In this document: positions 35,206-43,083 of the stretch, piece by piece | Position numbering within the stretch: the first letter of the stretch is position 1 | Layout: every line of letters begins with the position of its first letter | Source of the DNA: Bradyrhizobium sp. C9 | GTDB lineage: Bacteria; Pseudomonadota; Alphaproteobacteria; Rhizobiales; Xanthobacteraceae | DNA length: 64,000 nucleotides | Reading direction: 5' to 3' | NCBI RefSeq assembly: GCF_002532045.1 | Contig: NZ_NWTG01000012.1 | Coordinates: 164,282-228,281, forward strand | Position numbers and translations under genes: made by a program | Notes under the pieces: model-generated | Told to the model about the DNA's origin: nothing | Seen by the model: the letters and a program-made list of their open reading frames with translations, nothing else | The model's database searches: none

Positions 35206-36201
35206 TCAAACCGAGAGATCGAAGCCCGGCGTCGCAACCTCGGTCAGGAACGAGGCCAGGAACATCTTGCCGAACACGTGCCTGGCCGCCGGCGTGTCGA
35301 TCCTGAGCCGGCCGGCGGTTGTGGCCGCTGCGAGTTCGGCAAGCGTCGGCGCGGCGAGGCTCGTGTCGGGCGCAGCGCGCGGTGCCGTCGCAGATGCGCT
35401 GAACAGCACGCCTGCGTAGTAGAGCCGGGTGAGGGCGCGGACAAGCCGCAGCCGGCCGCGTAACGCCTCGTCGAGCGGGCGGCCGAGCCAGCCGCGGTGC
35501 AAAATCTCCTCCAGCTCCGGCGTTCGCGCGAAGCTGTCGCCGACAACAGCGAGATCAACCAGCGGATCGGTGCGATAGGCCGATTCCCAGTCGATCATCC
35601 AGAGCCTGTTGCCGTCGAACAAGATGTTGGCGGGAAGCGAGTCGTTGTGGCTCGAGACCGAGTTCGCCTCATCCCAGACATAGGCCGCGCGAATGCGTTC
35701 GAGATGTTCGTTGCTCTGGTCGAGCACGCCGGGCGCGAACAGGCCGGTGCGGCAGACATGGGCCCAGAGCCGGGCCACGATGTCGGGATAGCGCACGAAA
35801 GCCGGAAACGTCGGCGTCGCCTGCAACCGCGCGAGCAATTCGCCGAGCGCCTTTGCCGACGCCGGCGGGCCGCCGGGATAGCGATCGAGCGGCTGCCGCC
35901 GGATAAAATCCATCACCGCGACGCGCGACGCCTCGTCGACATAATGGAGTCGCGGCGCGATACCGGCCTCGGCCGCGATACGCAGCGAAACATATTGATA
36001 CGGATTGCGCAGCGGGCTCGGCACGCCTTCGATTCGTAGCAAATAATTCTTGCCACCCGCGTCGATCCGAAACAATCGCGCCGACGTGGCGCCGCCTGAG
36101 ATCGGCGTCACAGCGTCGATCGTTGCCGCGCCGATCACCTCACGCAACGCAGCATGCGCTGCATCGCGCTGTGCCGGCTGAAGTGTATCGAGGTCGCTCA
36201 T
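35206..36201 (-). CDS. APH/choline kinase-family phosphotransferase
   Basis: About 331 residues with a small-molecule kinase fold. The N-lobe has ISGGATSARLFRIDAGGKNY; the catalytic loop is SSHNDSLPANILFDGNR, where D and N are catalytic, and MIDWESAYRTDPLVDLAVVG holds the metal-binding aspartate. This pattern matches choline/ethanolamine kinases and homoserine or aminoglycoside kinases. I use ATG 36201; a TTG two codons earlier is also in frame. Its stop is 3 bp from the convergent NrtR-like stop. The substrate is unknown; choline or a thiamine-like alcohol are usual options. Confidence 0.85.
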   Translation of the reverse strand: MSDLDTLQPAQRDAAHAALREVIGAATIDAVTPISGGATSARLFRIDAGGKNYLLRIEGVPSPLRNPYQYVSLRIAAEAGIAPRLHYVDEASRVAVMDFIRRQPLDRYPGGPPASAKALGELLARLQATPTFPAFVRYPDIVARLWAHVCRTGLFAPGVLDQSNEHLERIRAAYVWDEANSVSSHNDSLPANILFDGNRLWMIDWESAYRTDPLVDLAVVGDSFARTPELEEILHRGWLGRPLDEALRGRLRLVRALTRLYYAGVLFSASATAPRAAPDTSLAAPTLAELAAATTAGRLRIDTPAARHVFGKMFLASFLTEVATPGFDLSV

Positions 36202-36331
36202 GCTCAAAAAGTTAGCATGACGGCTATGCGTGCCGAAATCGCATTGATGTCGGGTTCCCGATCTTCAATCGCTGGTCGCGCGCGACGAAGCATGAAACAA
36301 TGCCGCAAAAATCACGTCGGGAGAAAACTTG

Positions 36332-36817
36332 ATGTCGTTCGAGCGGGGGTTGCATTGCGCCGTTGCGTGCAGGACCGTCAAGCGCAGATCATGGATCGCG
36401 TTGCCATTATTCTGCCTGATCGGCACGTTCGGAGTGGTGCATCACGCCGTCGCGAACGAATCCTTGCAGATTGTGGATGCGCGCGTACCGGCTGCGGACA
36501 AAGAAGGCGGAGACCTTCCGTTGACGATGACGATCAAGAACGAGGCCGACAGCGCCGATGTGCTGCTCCGTGTGCGCTGCCCGGTCGCGAATTTCTCCGA
36601 GCGCCACATCGTCGATCGCGGCGAAGGCGCGCCCGCCATGCGCTCGATATCCAATATACCAGTCCCGGCCAAGACAACGCTCGAGCTGAAGCGCGACGGT
36701 TATCACGTCATGCTGCTGCAGTTGCGTCAGGCGCTCGCGCCGGGCGAGACCTTCAAATGCGCGGTCGTTTTTCAGAAAGCCGGCACCATCGAAACGGAGG
36801 TACAGGTCCAGAAGTGA
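36332..36817 (+). CDS. PCuAC-type periplasmic copper chaperone
   Basis: About 161 residues with a signal segment (ALPLFCLIGTFGVVHHAVA) and the exact PCuAC copper motif H-x10-M-x21-H-x-M: RHIVDRGEGAPAM, then DGYHVML. Such proteins deliver copper to periplasmic oxidases. The ATG at 36332 follows GGGAG. It lies upstream of a PQQ alcohol dehydrogenase and its cytochrome c on the same strand, 110 bp away, so it may be needed for the respiratory oxidase receiving their electrons, or for redox balance in the periplasm. Confidence 0.88.
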   Translation: MSFERGLHCAVACRTVKRRSWIALPLFCLIGTFGVVHHAVANESLQIVDARVPAADKEGGDLPLTMTIKNEADSADVLLRVRCPVANFSERHIVDRGEGAPAMRSISNIPVPAKTTLELKRDGYHVMLLQLRQALAPGETFKCAVVFQKAGTIETEVQVQK

Positions 36818-36926
36818 CCCAGGACAAGTGAAGACACGTGACTAGGAAGGCGGCGGGCGGCACAGCCGATCGCCGGGACTCAAGGCTTCTCGCGCGACCG
36901 CCCGTAGGTGACGGGAGGTTCGATCA

Positions 36927-38732
36927 ATGAAGAATGCTGGATCCGGAGGAAATGAACTCATGACAAGGTTGAATTGGGTTAAATCGCACATGTTCGCGGC
37001 GGCAGTAGCATCCGCCGCGATCTTCGCGGGCTCATTCGCGCTCGCCGACGATGTCAATCAGGATCGCCTGCTCAACGCTGACAAGGAAGCAGGCAACTGG
37101 TTGCACCATCACAAGAACTATTCGGCGACTCGCTTCTCGTCGCTGGCGGATATCAACAAGGACAACGTCAAGAACCTGAAGGTCGCCTGGACCATGCATC
37201 TCGGCGGCGTCGAGGGCGGCGGAATCTGGGGACACGGCGGCCTGGAGGGAACTCCGATCGTCGAGAATGGATTCATGTACGTCACCGACGGCTGGGGTTC
37301 GGTCTACAAGATCGACGCGCACGGCGGCAAAGGCGTGCTGCTCTGGAAGATGGATCCCAAGACCGACCACGACTGGGCCGGCGCGGTCGCCTGCTGCGGC
37401 GTCGACAACCGCGGCGTCGCGCTGTGGGACAACCTCGTGATCTCGCACACGCTCGACGGCCGCCTGATCGCGACCAACAAGGAGACCGGGCAGGTTGCCT
37501 GGCAGCGTCAGGTCGCCGATCCCGACAAGGGTGAGGTGATCACCGGCGCGCCGTTGATCGTCAAGGGCATGGCGATCACCGGCGTCGCTGGCGCCGAATA
37601 CGGCATTCGTGGCTGGATCGCCGCGACTGATCTGAAGAGCCAGAAGGAAGTGTGGCGTACCCACACCATCCCGGGCAAGGACGAACCCGGTTCCGAGACC
37701 TGGAAGGACGACAAGAACGCCAAGGCGAGCGGCGGCGGATCGACCTGGGTCACCGGCAGCTACGACCCGTCGACCAACACCATCGTCTGGGGCGTCGGCA
37801 ATCCCGGACCGGACTGGGACAACGAATACCGGCCCGGCGACAACCTCTACACCGACTCGTCGCTCGGTCTCGATGCCGACACCGGCAAGATCAAGTGGCA
37901 CTACCAGCACACGCCGAACGACCCTTATGACTATGACAGCGTGGCGGAGAACGTGCTGGTCGACGTCCCCGGTCCCAACAACACGACGCTGAAGCTCGCG
38001 CTCGAGGCCGACCGCAACGGCTTTGCCTATGCAGTCGATCGCAACAGCGGCAAGTTCATCTGGGGTCTGCCCTTCGTCAAGAAGGTGACCTGGACCAAGG
38101 GGCTCGATCCCGAGTCCGGCAAGCCGGTGGAGTACGATCCGAAGCAGGGCGTGCAGAAGTACAATGCGTCGGTCACGCCGAGCCGCACCAACAAGGAAAC
38201 GGATATCTGTCCCGGCAATATGGGCGGCAAGAACTGGCCGCCGACTGCCTATAATCCGAACCTGAAGCTCTGGTACATTCCCGTCATCGAGAGCTGCAAC
38301 CACATCAAGGTCGAGGAGATGACGCCGGACAAGGTGAAGGCGCGCGAGTTCTTCACCGGCGGCGGGCCAAGCCAGAACGTCAAGATCACCGGCAGCGTGA
38401 CCGCGATCGACGTCACCACCGGCAAGGTGGCAGGGAAGGCGGAGACGCAATTCCCGAACCTCGGCGGCATCCTGGCGACGCCCGACCTGGTGTTCTCCGG
38501 ACAGCCGTCCGGCGAGGTGATCGCCTATGACGCGAAGTCGCTGCAGCAGCTCTGGCAGTTCAACACCGGCGGCGGCGTCAATGCGCCTCCGATGACGTTC
38601 TCGGTGGACGGTAAGCAGTATGTCGCGATCCTGGTCGGTCTCGGCGGTGCCTGGGACAAGTGGTTCATCGATGCAACGCCCGAGCTGAAGCGGATGCAGC
38701 CGGGCTCGATGCTCTACGTGTTCGCGCTCTGA
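36927..38732 (+). CDS. PQQ-dependent alcohol dehydrogenase, lanthanide (DYD) type
   Basis: A 601-residue periplasmic quinoprotein of the methanol/ethanol dehydrogenase family with a signal peptide ending near SFALADD. The vicinal disulfide over PQQ is C156-C157 (VACCGVDNRG), the metal-ligand glutamate lies in GAEYGIRGW (about 224), and the catalytic region reads NDPYDYDSVAE, D335-Y-D337. The second aspartate is the extra ligand found in XoxF, ExaF and PedH and absent in calcium enzymes (DYA). It should oxidise a primary alcohol, possibly methanol, using lanthanide. An alternative start at 36960 (MTRLNWVKSH) has its own GGAGGA. Followed by a cytochrome c gene. Confidence 0.93.
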   Translation: MKNAGSGGNELMTRLNWVKSHMFAAAVASAAIFAGSFALADDVNQDRLLNADKEAGNWLHHHKNYSATRFSSLADINKDNVKNLKVAWTMHLGGVEGGGIWGHGGLEGTPIVENGFMYVTDGWGSVYKIDAHGGKGVLLWKMDPKTDHDWAGAVACCGVDNRGVALWDNLVISHTLDGRLIATNKETGQVAWQRQVADPDKGEVITGAPLIVKGMAITGVAGAEYGIRGWIAATDLKSQKEVWRTHTIPGKDEPGSETWKDDKNAKASGGGSTWVTGSYDPSTNTIVWGVGNPGPDWDNEYRPGDNLYTDSSLGLDADTGKIKWHYQHTPNDPYDYDSVAENVLVDVPGPNNTTLKLALEADRNGFAYAVDRNSGKFIWGLPFVKKVTWTKGLDPESGKPVEYDPKQGVQKYNASVTPSRTNKETDICPGNMGGKNWPPTAYNPNLKLWYIPVIESCNHIKVEEMTPDKVKAREFFTGGGPSQNVKITGSVTAIDVTTGKVAGKAETQFPNLGGILATPDLVFSGQPSGEVIAYDAKSLQQLWQFNTGGGVNAPPMTFSVDGKQYVAILVGLGGAWDKWFIDATPELKRMQPGSMLYVFAL

Positions 38733-38741
38733 CATCGCAAG

Positions 38742-38772
38742 CGCGGGAGGCCTCAGCGAGAGGCCTCCCGCG
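38742..38772 (+). terminator. Perfect hairpin between dehydrogenase and cytochrome genes
   Basis: CGCGGGAGGCCTC (38742-38754) and GAGGCCTCCCGCG (38760-38772) form a perfect 13-bp stem with a 5-base loop, 10 bases after the dehydrogenase stop. There is no T run after it. It probably lowers read-through or protects the 3' end of the dehydrogenase message, giving more enzyme than cytochrome from one operon. Confidence 0.6.
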
Positions 38773-38810
38773 TCGATCTGGCCGAGAGAAGCAGACAAGA
38801 AACGAGACAA

Positions 38811-39353
38811 ATGAAACAAACATGGCTGGTTGGCGCGTGGCTCGGCTGCGCGCTGGTGACGGGATTTGTCAGTACGGTGCAGGCACAGTCGGCGAGCGAT
38901 CCGACCGATGCGGGCAAGGCGGTGTTCAAGCGCGGCAATTGCATGGGCTGCCACAAATGGCACGGCAATGGCGGCGGCGGTTATGGCGGCGACGCGCTGT
39001 CGCTGCGCAAGACCGAGCTGACGCGCGAGCAGATCATCGAGACGGTGACGTGCGGGCGGCCGGGCACCGGCATGCCGTTCTTCGTGCGCGGCTCCTATGA
39101 CACCACGAAATGCTACGAGATGACCCGGCAGGATGTCGCCGACCGCATGCCGCCCGAGGCCAACGTGTTCCTGCGGCCGAACGAGATCGAGGCGGTCGCC
39201 GATTACGTGCTCGCCCACGTCAAGGGCAAGGGTGAGCCGAGTTATGACGAATGCATCGCCTTCTTCGGCGAGGGCTCGCGCGTTTGCAATATCTACAAGG
39301 AGGCCGGCCACGCCGCCGCACCGTCCGACCCAAGCGAGAAGGCAAAGCCATGA
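38811..39353 (+). CDS. c-type cytochrome (electron acceptor of the PQQ dehydrogenase)
   Basis: A 180-residue exported monohaem cytochrome. The signal peptide ends near VQAQS; the haem site is CMGCH (residues 44-48) and the likely axial methionine is M88 in GTGMPFFV. KCYEMTRQDVADRMPPEANV and the cysteines in YDECIAFFGEGSRVC are characteristic extra features. Its place directly after the dehydrogenase suggests it takes the electrons from PQQ, as cytochrome cL or XoxG does. The stop overlaps the start of the next gene. Confidence 0.88.
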   Translation: MKQTWLVGAWLGCALVTGFVSTVQAQSASDPTDAGKAVFKRGNCMGCHKWHGNGGGGYGGDALSLRKTELTREQIIETVTCGRPGTGMPFFVRGSYDTTKCYEMTRQDVADRMPPEANVFLRPNEIEAVADYVLAHVKGKGEPSYDECIAFFGEGSRVCNIYKEAGHAAAPSDPSEKAKP

Positions 39354-39976
39354 GCAAGCAGAGATCGGCAATCCGCGGGTTGGTCTTCGCCGCGTCAGTC
39401 ACCGCGGCGATGCCGGCGATGGCGACCGCGGGAGACCTGCGCGACATCAATGTCGGCATGGACATCGCTAAGGTTCCCGACGCGGGATACATCAACCTGA
39501 CCTGCGTTGGTGAAACGACGCACCGATTGGCGGAATGGGCGCAGTGGGCGGCTTGCCCGGCCGGGCCGGACCAGCTGCGCGGCATCCGTTTCGAGTATGA
39601 CCGCGAGACCGCGCGGGAAGGCACCGTGGTCGGCGGCCATCCGGCGATCCTGACAGTCATGATCGACAAGGACGCCAGGATCGCGGCGCTGACGATCGAG
39701 ACCGATCCGAAGGCGCGGCTCTATCTGCGCAAGAAGGCGTTCCTGCTCGGCCTGCAGGCGAAGTCGCGCTACGGCGAGGACGGCTGGACCTGCTCGGAGG
39801 CGAAGCCGGGCGCCGACAAGCAGGAGGTCGGCGGAGTCTTTGTCGATGAAAAGTGCAGCAAGACCACCGATGGCCGGACCGTCGAGATCGAGCGTCACCT
39901 CTACCGTGAGCCGAACAAGGAGCTCAAGGACATGACCGACGAGACCCGGATCACGATTCGTCGCGCGGGGTCGTAG
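39350..39976 (+). CDS. Exported protein of unknown function in the PQQ dehydrogenase operon
   Basis: About 208 residues with a cleavable signal peptide (GLVFAASVTAAMPAMATAG). The mature part holds three cysteines, in LTCVGETTHR, WAACPAG and WTCSEAKPG, plus one in VDEKCSKTTDGR, suggesting disulfides. I recognise no family. ATGA overlap with the cytochrome gene (39350-39353) means coupled translation, so it is probably a dedicated accessory protein, perhaps for maturation or electron transfer. It replaces the XoxJ-type binding protein usually seen in this position, but it shows no clear similarity to one. Confidence 0.75.
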   Translation: MSKQRSAIRGLVFAASVTAAMPAMATAGDLRDINVGMDIAKVPDAGYINLTCVGETTHRLAEWAQWAACPAGPDQLRGIRFEYDRETAREGTVVGGHPAILTVMIDKDARIAALTIETDPKARLYLRKKAFLLGLQAKSRYGEDGWTCSEAKPGADKQEVGGVFVDEKCSKTTDGRTVEIERHLYREPNKELKDMTDETRITIRRAGS

Positions 39977-40026
39977 GAGGCCTTGAACATCGACTGGGCG
40001 CGGTTGCGCGGTGATCGTCCGACCTC

Positions 40027-40965
40027 TCAGGTCTCGATCGGTGGCGCGTCGATGTCGATCTGCGGCAGCAGGCCGGGTGACTGCCGTTCGACCAGTTCGT
40101 GCATCTTTCCGATGATCGCTCTGCCTTCCGCCGAGATGATCGAGCTCGGGCCCGCGACCGTGATGACGAGCGGGGGTGTCTGGTCGGCCTCGGTCAGCCG
40201 CATCGCAATCGCGCTCAGGCCGGGCGTGCCCATGTCGCGCGTATAGGCGAAGCCCTGGCGGCGGATCGTCGCCAGGGCGTGCTGGATATCGCTGAAGCGG
40301 ACCGCGGATGACGGCGCTTCCTCGGCATTGATCCGCTGCACGATCCGCCGTGCATCCTCGTCGTTCATCAGGCTGAGAAACACCCGGCCTGGTGTCGAGT
40401 GGGTCAGGAGCCGCCGTGCGCCGGGCTCCAGATAATAGCGCACTGGCGTCGTGCCCTGCAGCACGCGGATGTACTGGCTGTAGAGCTGGTTGCGCGCCAC
40501 CACGAAGGTGGTCAGCCGCGTCGCCTCGTGCAGCTCGCGCGTGATCGCATCGAGCGTGACGCCCGGCAGCCTTTCGCTCGTGAGCCAGCCGCCAAGCAGG
40601 GCGACGCGGACCGTCGGCCGGTAGGTGCGCGCCTGCCGGTCGTGGTCGAGATAGCCGAGTTCGACGAGGCTCTTCAGCAGCGCCGACGTGCTCGACGGCG
40701 GATAATTCAGCCGACGCGCGATCTCGGTCATGGCCGCGGGCCGTTCGATCTCGGCAAAATACTCGAAGATGCGGAGCACGCGATGCGCTGACTTGACGAC
40801 TGACGGATCGGGGCTGCCGTCGGCAGCGCGAAATAACTCGTCATGCCGGTTGGCCTCGATCACCATCGCCGCTGGATCGTCCGCTTGCGTGCGCACGCGG
40901 TCGGCGACGATGCGCCGGCGGCCCCGTCTGGACGGAGGCTGGGTATCGGAGCGAACTCCCTTCAT
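40027..40965 (-). CDS. IclR family transcriptional regulator
   Basis: A 312-residue regulator. The helix-turn-helix lies around residues 55-115 (VKSAHRVLRIFEYFAEIERP, AAMTEIARRLNYPPSSTSAL). The effector domain has VRYYLEPGARRLLTHSTPGR and GTPGLSAIAMRLTEA. The first 45 residues are basic and poorly ordered. It is divergent from the AidB-like acyl-CoA dehydrogenase across a 308-bp region and is the natural candidate for its control, although that gene also has a sigma-54 promoter, which IclR proteins do not activate. Confidence 0.86.
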   Translation of the reverse strand: MKGVRSDTQPPSRRGRRRIVADRVRTQADDPAAMVIEANRHDELFRAADGSPDPSVVKSAHRVLRIFEYFAEIERPAAMTEIARRLNYPPSSTSALLKSLVELGYLDHDRQARTYRPTVRVALLGGWLTSERLPGVTLDAITRELHEATRLTTFVVARNQLYSQYIRVLQGTTPVRYYLEPGARRLLTHSTPGRVFLSLMNDEDARRIVQRINAEEAPSSAVRFSDIQHALATIRRQGFAYTRDMGTPGLSAIAMRLTEADQTPPLVITVAGPSSIISAEGRAIIGKMHELVERQSPGLLPQIDIDAPPIET

Positions 40966-41273
40966 CGCTGGCCGCTCGTGTCCTTGAACACAGCGCTAAT
41001 CTGGTGCGCTGCAACATTTATTATCGCCTTCTGATGTCGAATGTGCAGCGAAACCAGTGAAGGTCAAGAGTCCGCGGTGCAGCATAGCCGCAGTGCGATC
41101 CGCGCTCGGCGGCATTTCCGTCCACGTATCTGAAATTAATCTCGCACGAACGTCCGCCAGTGGACATCGCCGCGATCGTTCTCGATGTTGCAGACGAAAT
41201 CTGAACACCCAGCGACGACGTCCCGCACACTGGCACGGTTGCTGCGACGTCATCCCGAACAAGGAGAGCCCCG
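40966..41273. promoter_or_regulatory. Divergent control region with sigma-54 promoter and long inverted repeat
   Basis: This 308-bp gap contains two clear elements. First, a long inverted repeat: 41001-41018 against 41040-41057, arms CTGGTGCGCTGCAACATT and (reverse complement) CTGGTTTCGCTGCACATT, differing by two small indel/substitution positions, with a 21-bp spacer. Second, a sigma-54 promoter, TGGCACGGTTGCTGC at 41231-41245 (GG-N10-GC spacing correct). The repeat lies about 175-230 bp upstream of the promoter, a usual distance for an enhancer-binding activator. Confidence 0.65.
41231..41245 (+). promoter_or_regulatory. Sigma-54 promoter of the acyl-CoA dehydrogenase gene
   Basis: TGGCAC-GGTTG-CTGC matches the -24/-12 consensus TGGCAC-N5-TTGC with one mismatch, and GG and GC are exactly 10 bases apart. 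Transcription would start near 41257, giving a leader of about 17 bases that carries AAGGAG before the ATG at 41274. Confidence 0.7.
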
Positions 41274-43049
41274 ATGCAGATGAGCGCGCGCGACCTTCGC
41301 AGCTCCAACGATGCCGCCGATCCGGCCCGCCACATCTCGCATGATTGCGCCGGCCTCAACTTCTATGATCTCGACCGCGGGCTCCGCGGCCTGCTGGGGC
41401 TCTATCTGACGCGCGATGATCGCGAGCGACTGGAACCGCATTTCAGGCGCCTTGGCGAACTGGCGGGCGGCAGGCTCGACCGGCTGGCGCGGGTCGCCGA
41501 CAAGCATGCGCCGGTGCTCAATCCGAGGGACGCCTACGGCCGCGACGAGGACTGGATCGACTATCATCCGGCCTACCGCGAGATGGAGGCGATCGCGTTC
41601 GGCGATTTTCAGTTTCACGCCATGAGCCATCGCGCCGGCGTGCTCGGCATGGACCGGCCGTTGCCGGCGGTCGTCAAATACGTGTTTCAGTATCTGTTCG
41701 TGCAGTCCGAGTTCGGGCTGATGTGCCCGATCAGCGTCACCGACACCTCGACCCACCTGATCCGCAAGTTCGGCTCCGACGAGCTCAAGGCTTATCTGCT
41801 GCCGAAGATGCTGTCGGACGACATGGCGACGCTGTGGAAGGGCACCCAGTTCATGACCGAGCGCGCCGGCGGCTCCGACGTCGGCGCGGTCGAGACCGTT
41901 GCGCGGCGGGACGGCGACGTCTGGCGTCTGACCGGCGACAAATGGTTCTGCTCGCATGCCGATGCCGACGTCGCGCTGATGCTGGCGCGGCCGGAAGGTG
42001 CGCCAGACGGCACCAGGGGGCTCGCGCTGTTCGCGCTGCCGCGCCGCCTCAAGGACGGCCGGCGCAACAGCTACCGGATCGTCCGTCTCAAGGACAAGCT
42101 CGGCACCAAATCGATGGCGTCGGGCGAGATCCGGCTCGACAACGCGGTTGCCTATCTGGTCGGTGATCCCACGCAGGGCCTCAAGCAGATGATGGAGCAG
42201 GTCAACCTCTCGCGCCTGTCGCACGGCGTGCGTGCCGCCGCGATGATGCGGCGCTGTGTCAACGAGGCCGTCGTCAGCGCCTCGTCGCGCGTGGCGTTCG
42301 GCCAGCGCGTCATGGATTTTCCGCTGCTGCGCCGTCAGCTGATGAAGCTGATCGTGCCGACCGAACAGGCGCTGTCGATGATGTTGATGGCCGCGCGCGC
42401 GATGGACGATGCCAATGCCGGTTCGGCGCAGGCGAAGAATCTGCTGCGCATCCTGACGCCGCTGTTGAAGTACCGCGCCTGCCGCGACAACATTCCGGTC
42501 GCCACCGGCGCGATGGAGGTGCGCGGCGGCAACGGCTATATCGAGGAATGGGTGCAGCCGCGGCTGGTGCGCGACGCCCATGTCGGCGTGCTCTGGGAAG
42601 GCACCAGCAACATCAACGCGCTCGACATCATTTCGCGCGCTGTCGGCAAGAGCGGCGCGCACCGGGCGCTTGCCGCAGTCCTTCAGTCGCGCCTCGATGA
42701 GGCGAAGGCGTTGCCCGAGCCATTCCGCAAGCGCCTTCTTGTCGCGCTCGATCGTTCGATCGGCTTTGCCGAACGGGTGGCGGCTGATCCCGGCTCGGAG
42801 CACACGGCGCGCCTTGCGGCGAGCGCGCTCTACCATGCGGCATCGGCGATCACGCTCGCATGGGAAGGATGTCAGACGGAGGTCGATGCACGGCGGCTGC
42901 TGCTGTCGCGCTTCGTGCTCGAACACCGCCTGACTGCGAAGGATCCGCTGGCGCCGGCCGCCGATGCATGGGAGCGCGAGGCCATCGATCTGATGCTGAG
43001 CGATGCGCCGGTCACATTCGGTCAAGCGGTCAAATCCCTGACGGCCTGA
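41274..43049 (+). CDS. Acyl-CoA dehydrogenase (AidB-like)
   Basis: A 591-residue flavoprotein, longer than ordinary acyl-CoA dehydrogenases and closest in build to AidB or ACAD-like proteins with an extra C-terminal helical region. QFMTERAGGSDVGAVETVAR and DKWFCSHADADVALMLARP are flavin/substrate segments, and GAMEVRGGNGYIEEWVQPRL with VLWEGTSNINALDI is the C-terminal signature. The base candidate in GYIEEW (near residue 425) is present. It stands behind a sigma-54 promoter and is followed 34 bp later by a solute-binding protein. The acyl substrate is unknown. Confidence 0.88.
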   Translation: MQMSARDLRSSNDAADPARHISHDCAGLNFYDLDRGLRGLLGLYLTRDDRERLEPHFRRLGELAGGRLDRLARVADKHAPVLNPRDAYGRDEDWIDYHPAYREMEAIAFGDFQFHAMSHRAGVLGMDRPLPAVVKYVFQYLFVQSEFGLMCPISVTDTSTHLIRKFGSDELKAYLLPKMLSDDMATLWKGTQFMTERAGGSDVGAVETVARRDGDVWRLTGDKWFCSHADADVALMLARPEGAPDGTRGLALFALPRRLKDGRRNSYRIVRLKDKLGTKSMASGEIRLDNAVAYLVGDPTQGLKQMMEQVNLSRLSHGVRAAAMMRRCVNEAVVSASSRVAFGQRVMDFPLLRRQLMKLIVPTEQALSMMLMAARAMDDANAGSAQAKNLLRILTPLLKYRACRDNIPVATGAMEVRGGNGYIEEWVQPRLVRDAHVGVLWEGTSNINALDIISRAVGKSGAHRALAAVLQSRLDEAKALPEPFRKRLLVALDRSIGFAERVAADPGSEHTARLAASALYHAASAITLAWEGCQTEVDARRLLLSRFVLEHRLTAKDPLAPAADAWEREAIDLMLSDAPVTFGQAVKSLTA

Positions 43050-43083
43050 CCACAAGAACAAGAAACATTTCGGGGAGGTTTCG

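Noticed and set aside
36927..38732. MxaF-type calcium methanol dehydrogenase
   Set aside because: The DYD motif carries the extra aspartate of lanthanide enzymes, and no mxaI or mxaG follows.
37032..39371. 779-residue frame antisense to the PQQ dehydrogenase and cytochrome
   Set aside because: It spans two real genes with strong motifs; low-complexity reverse-frame sequence.
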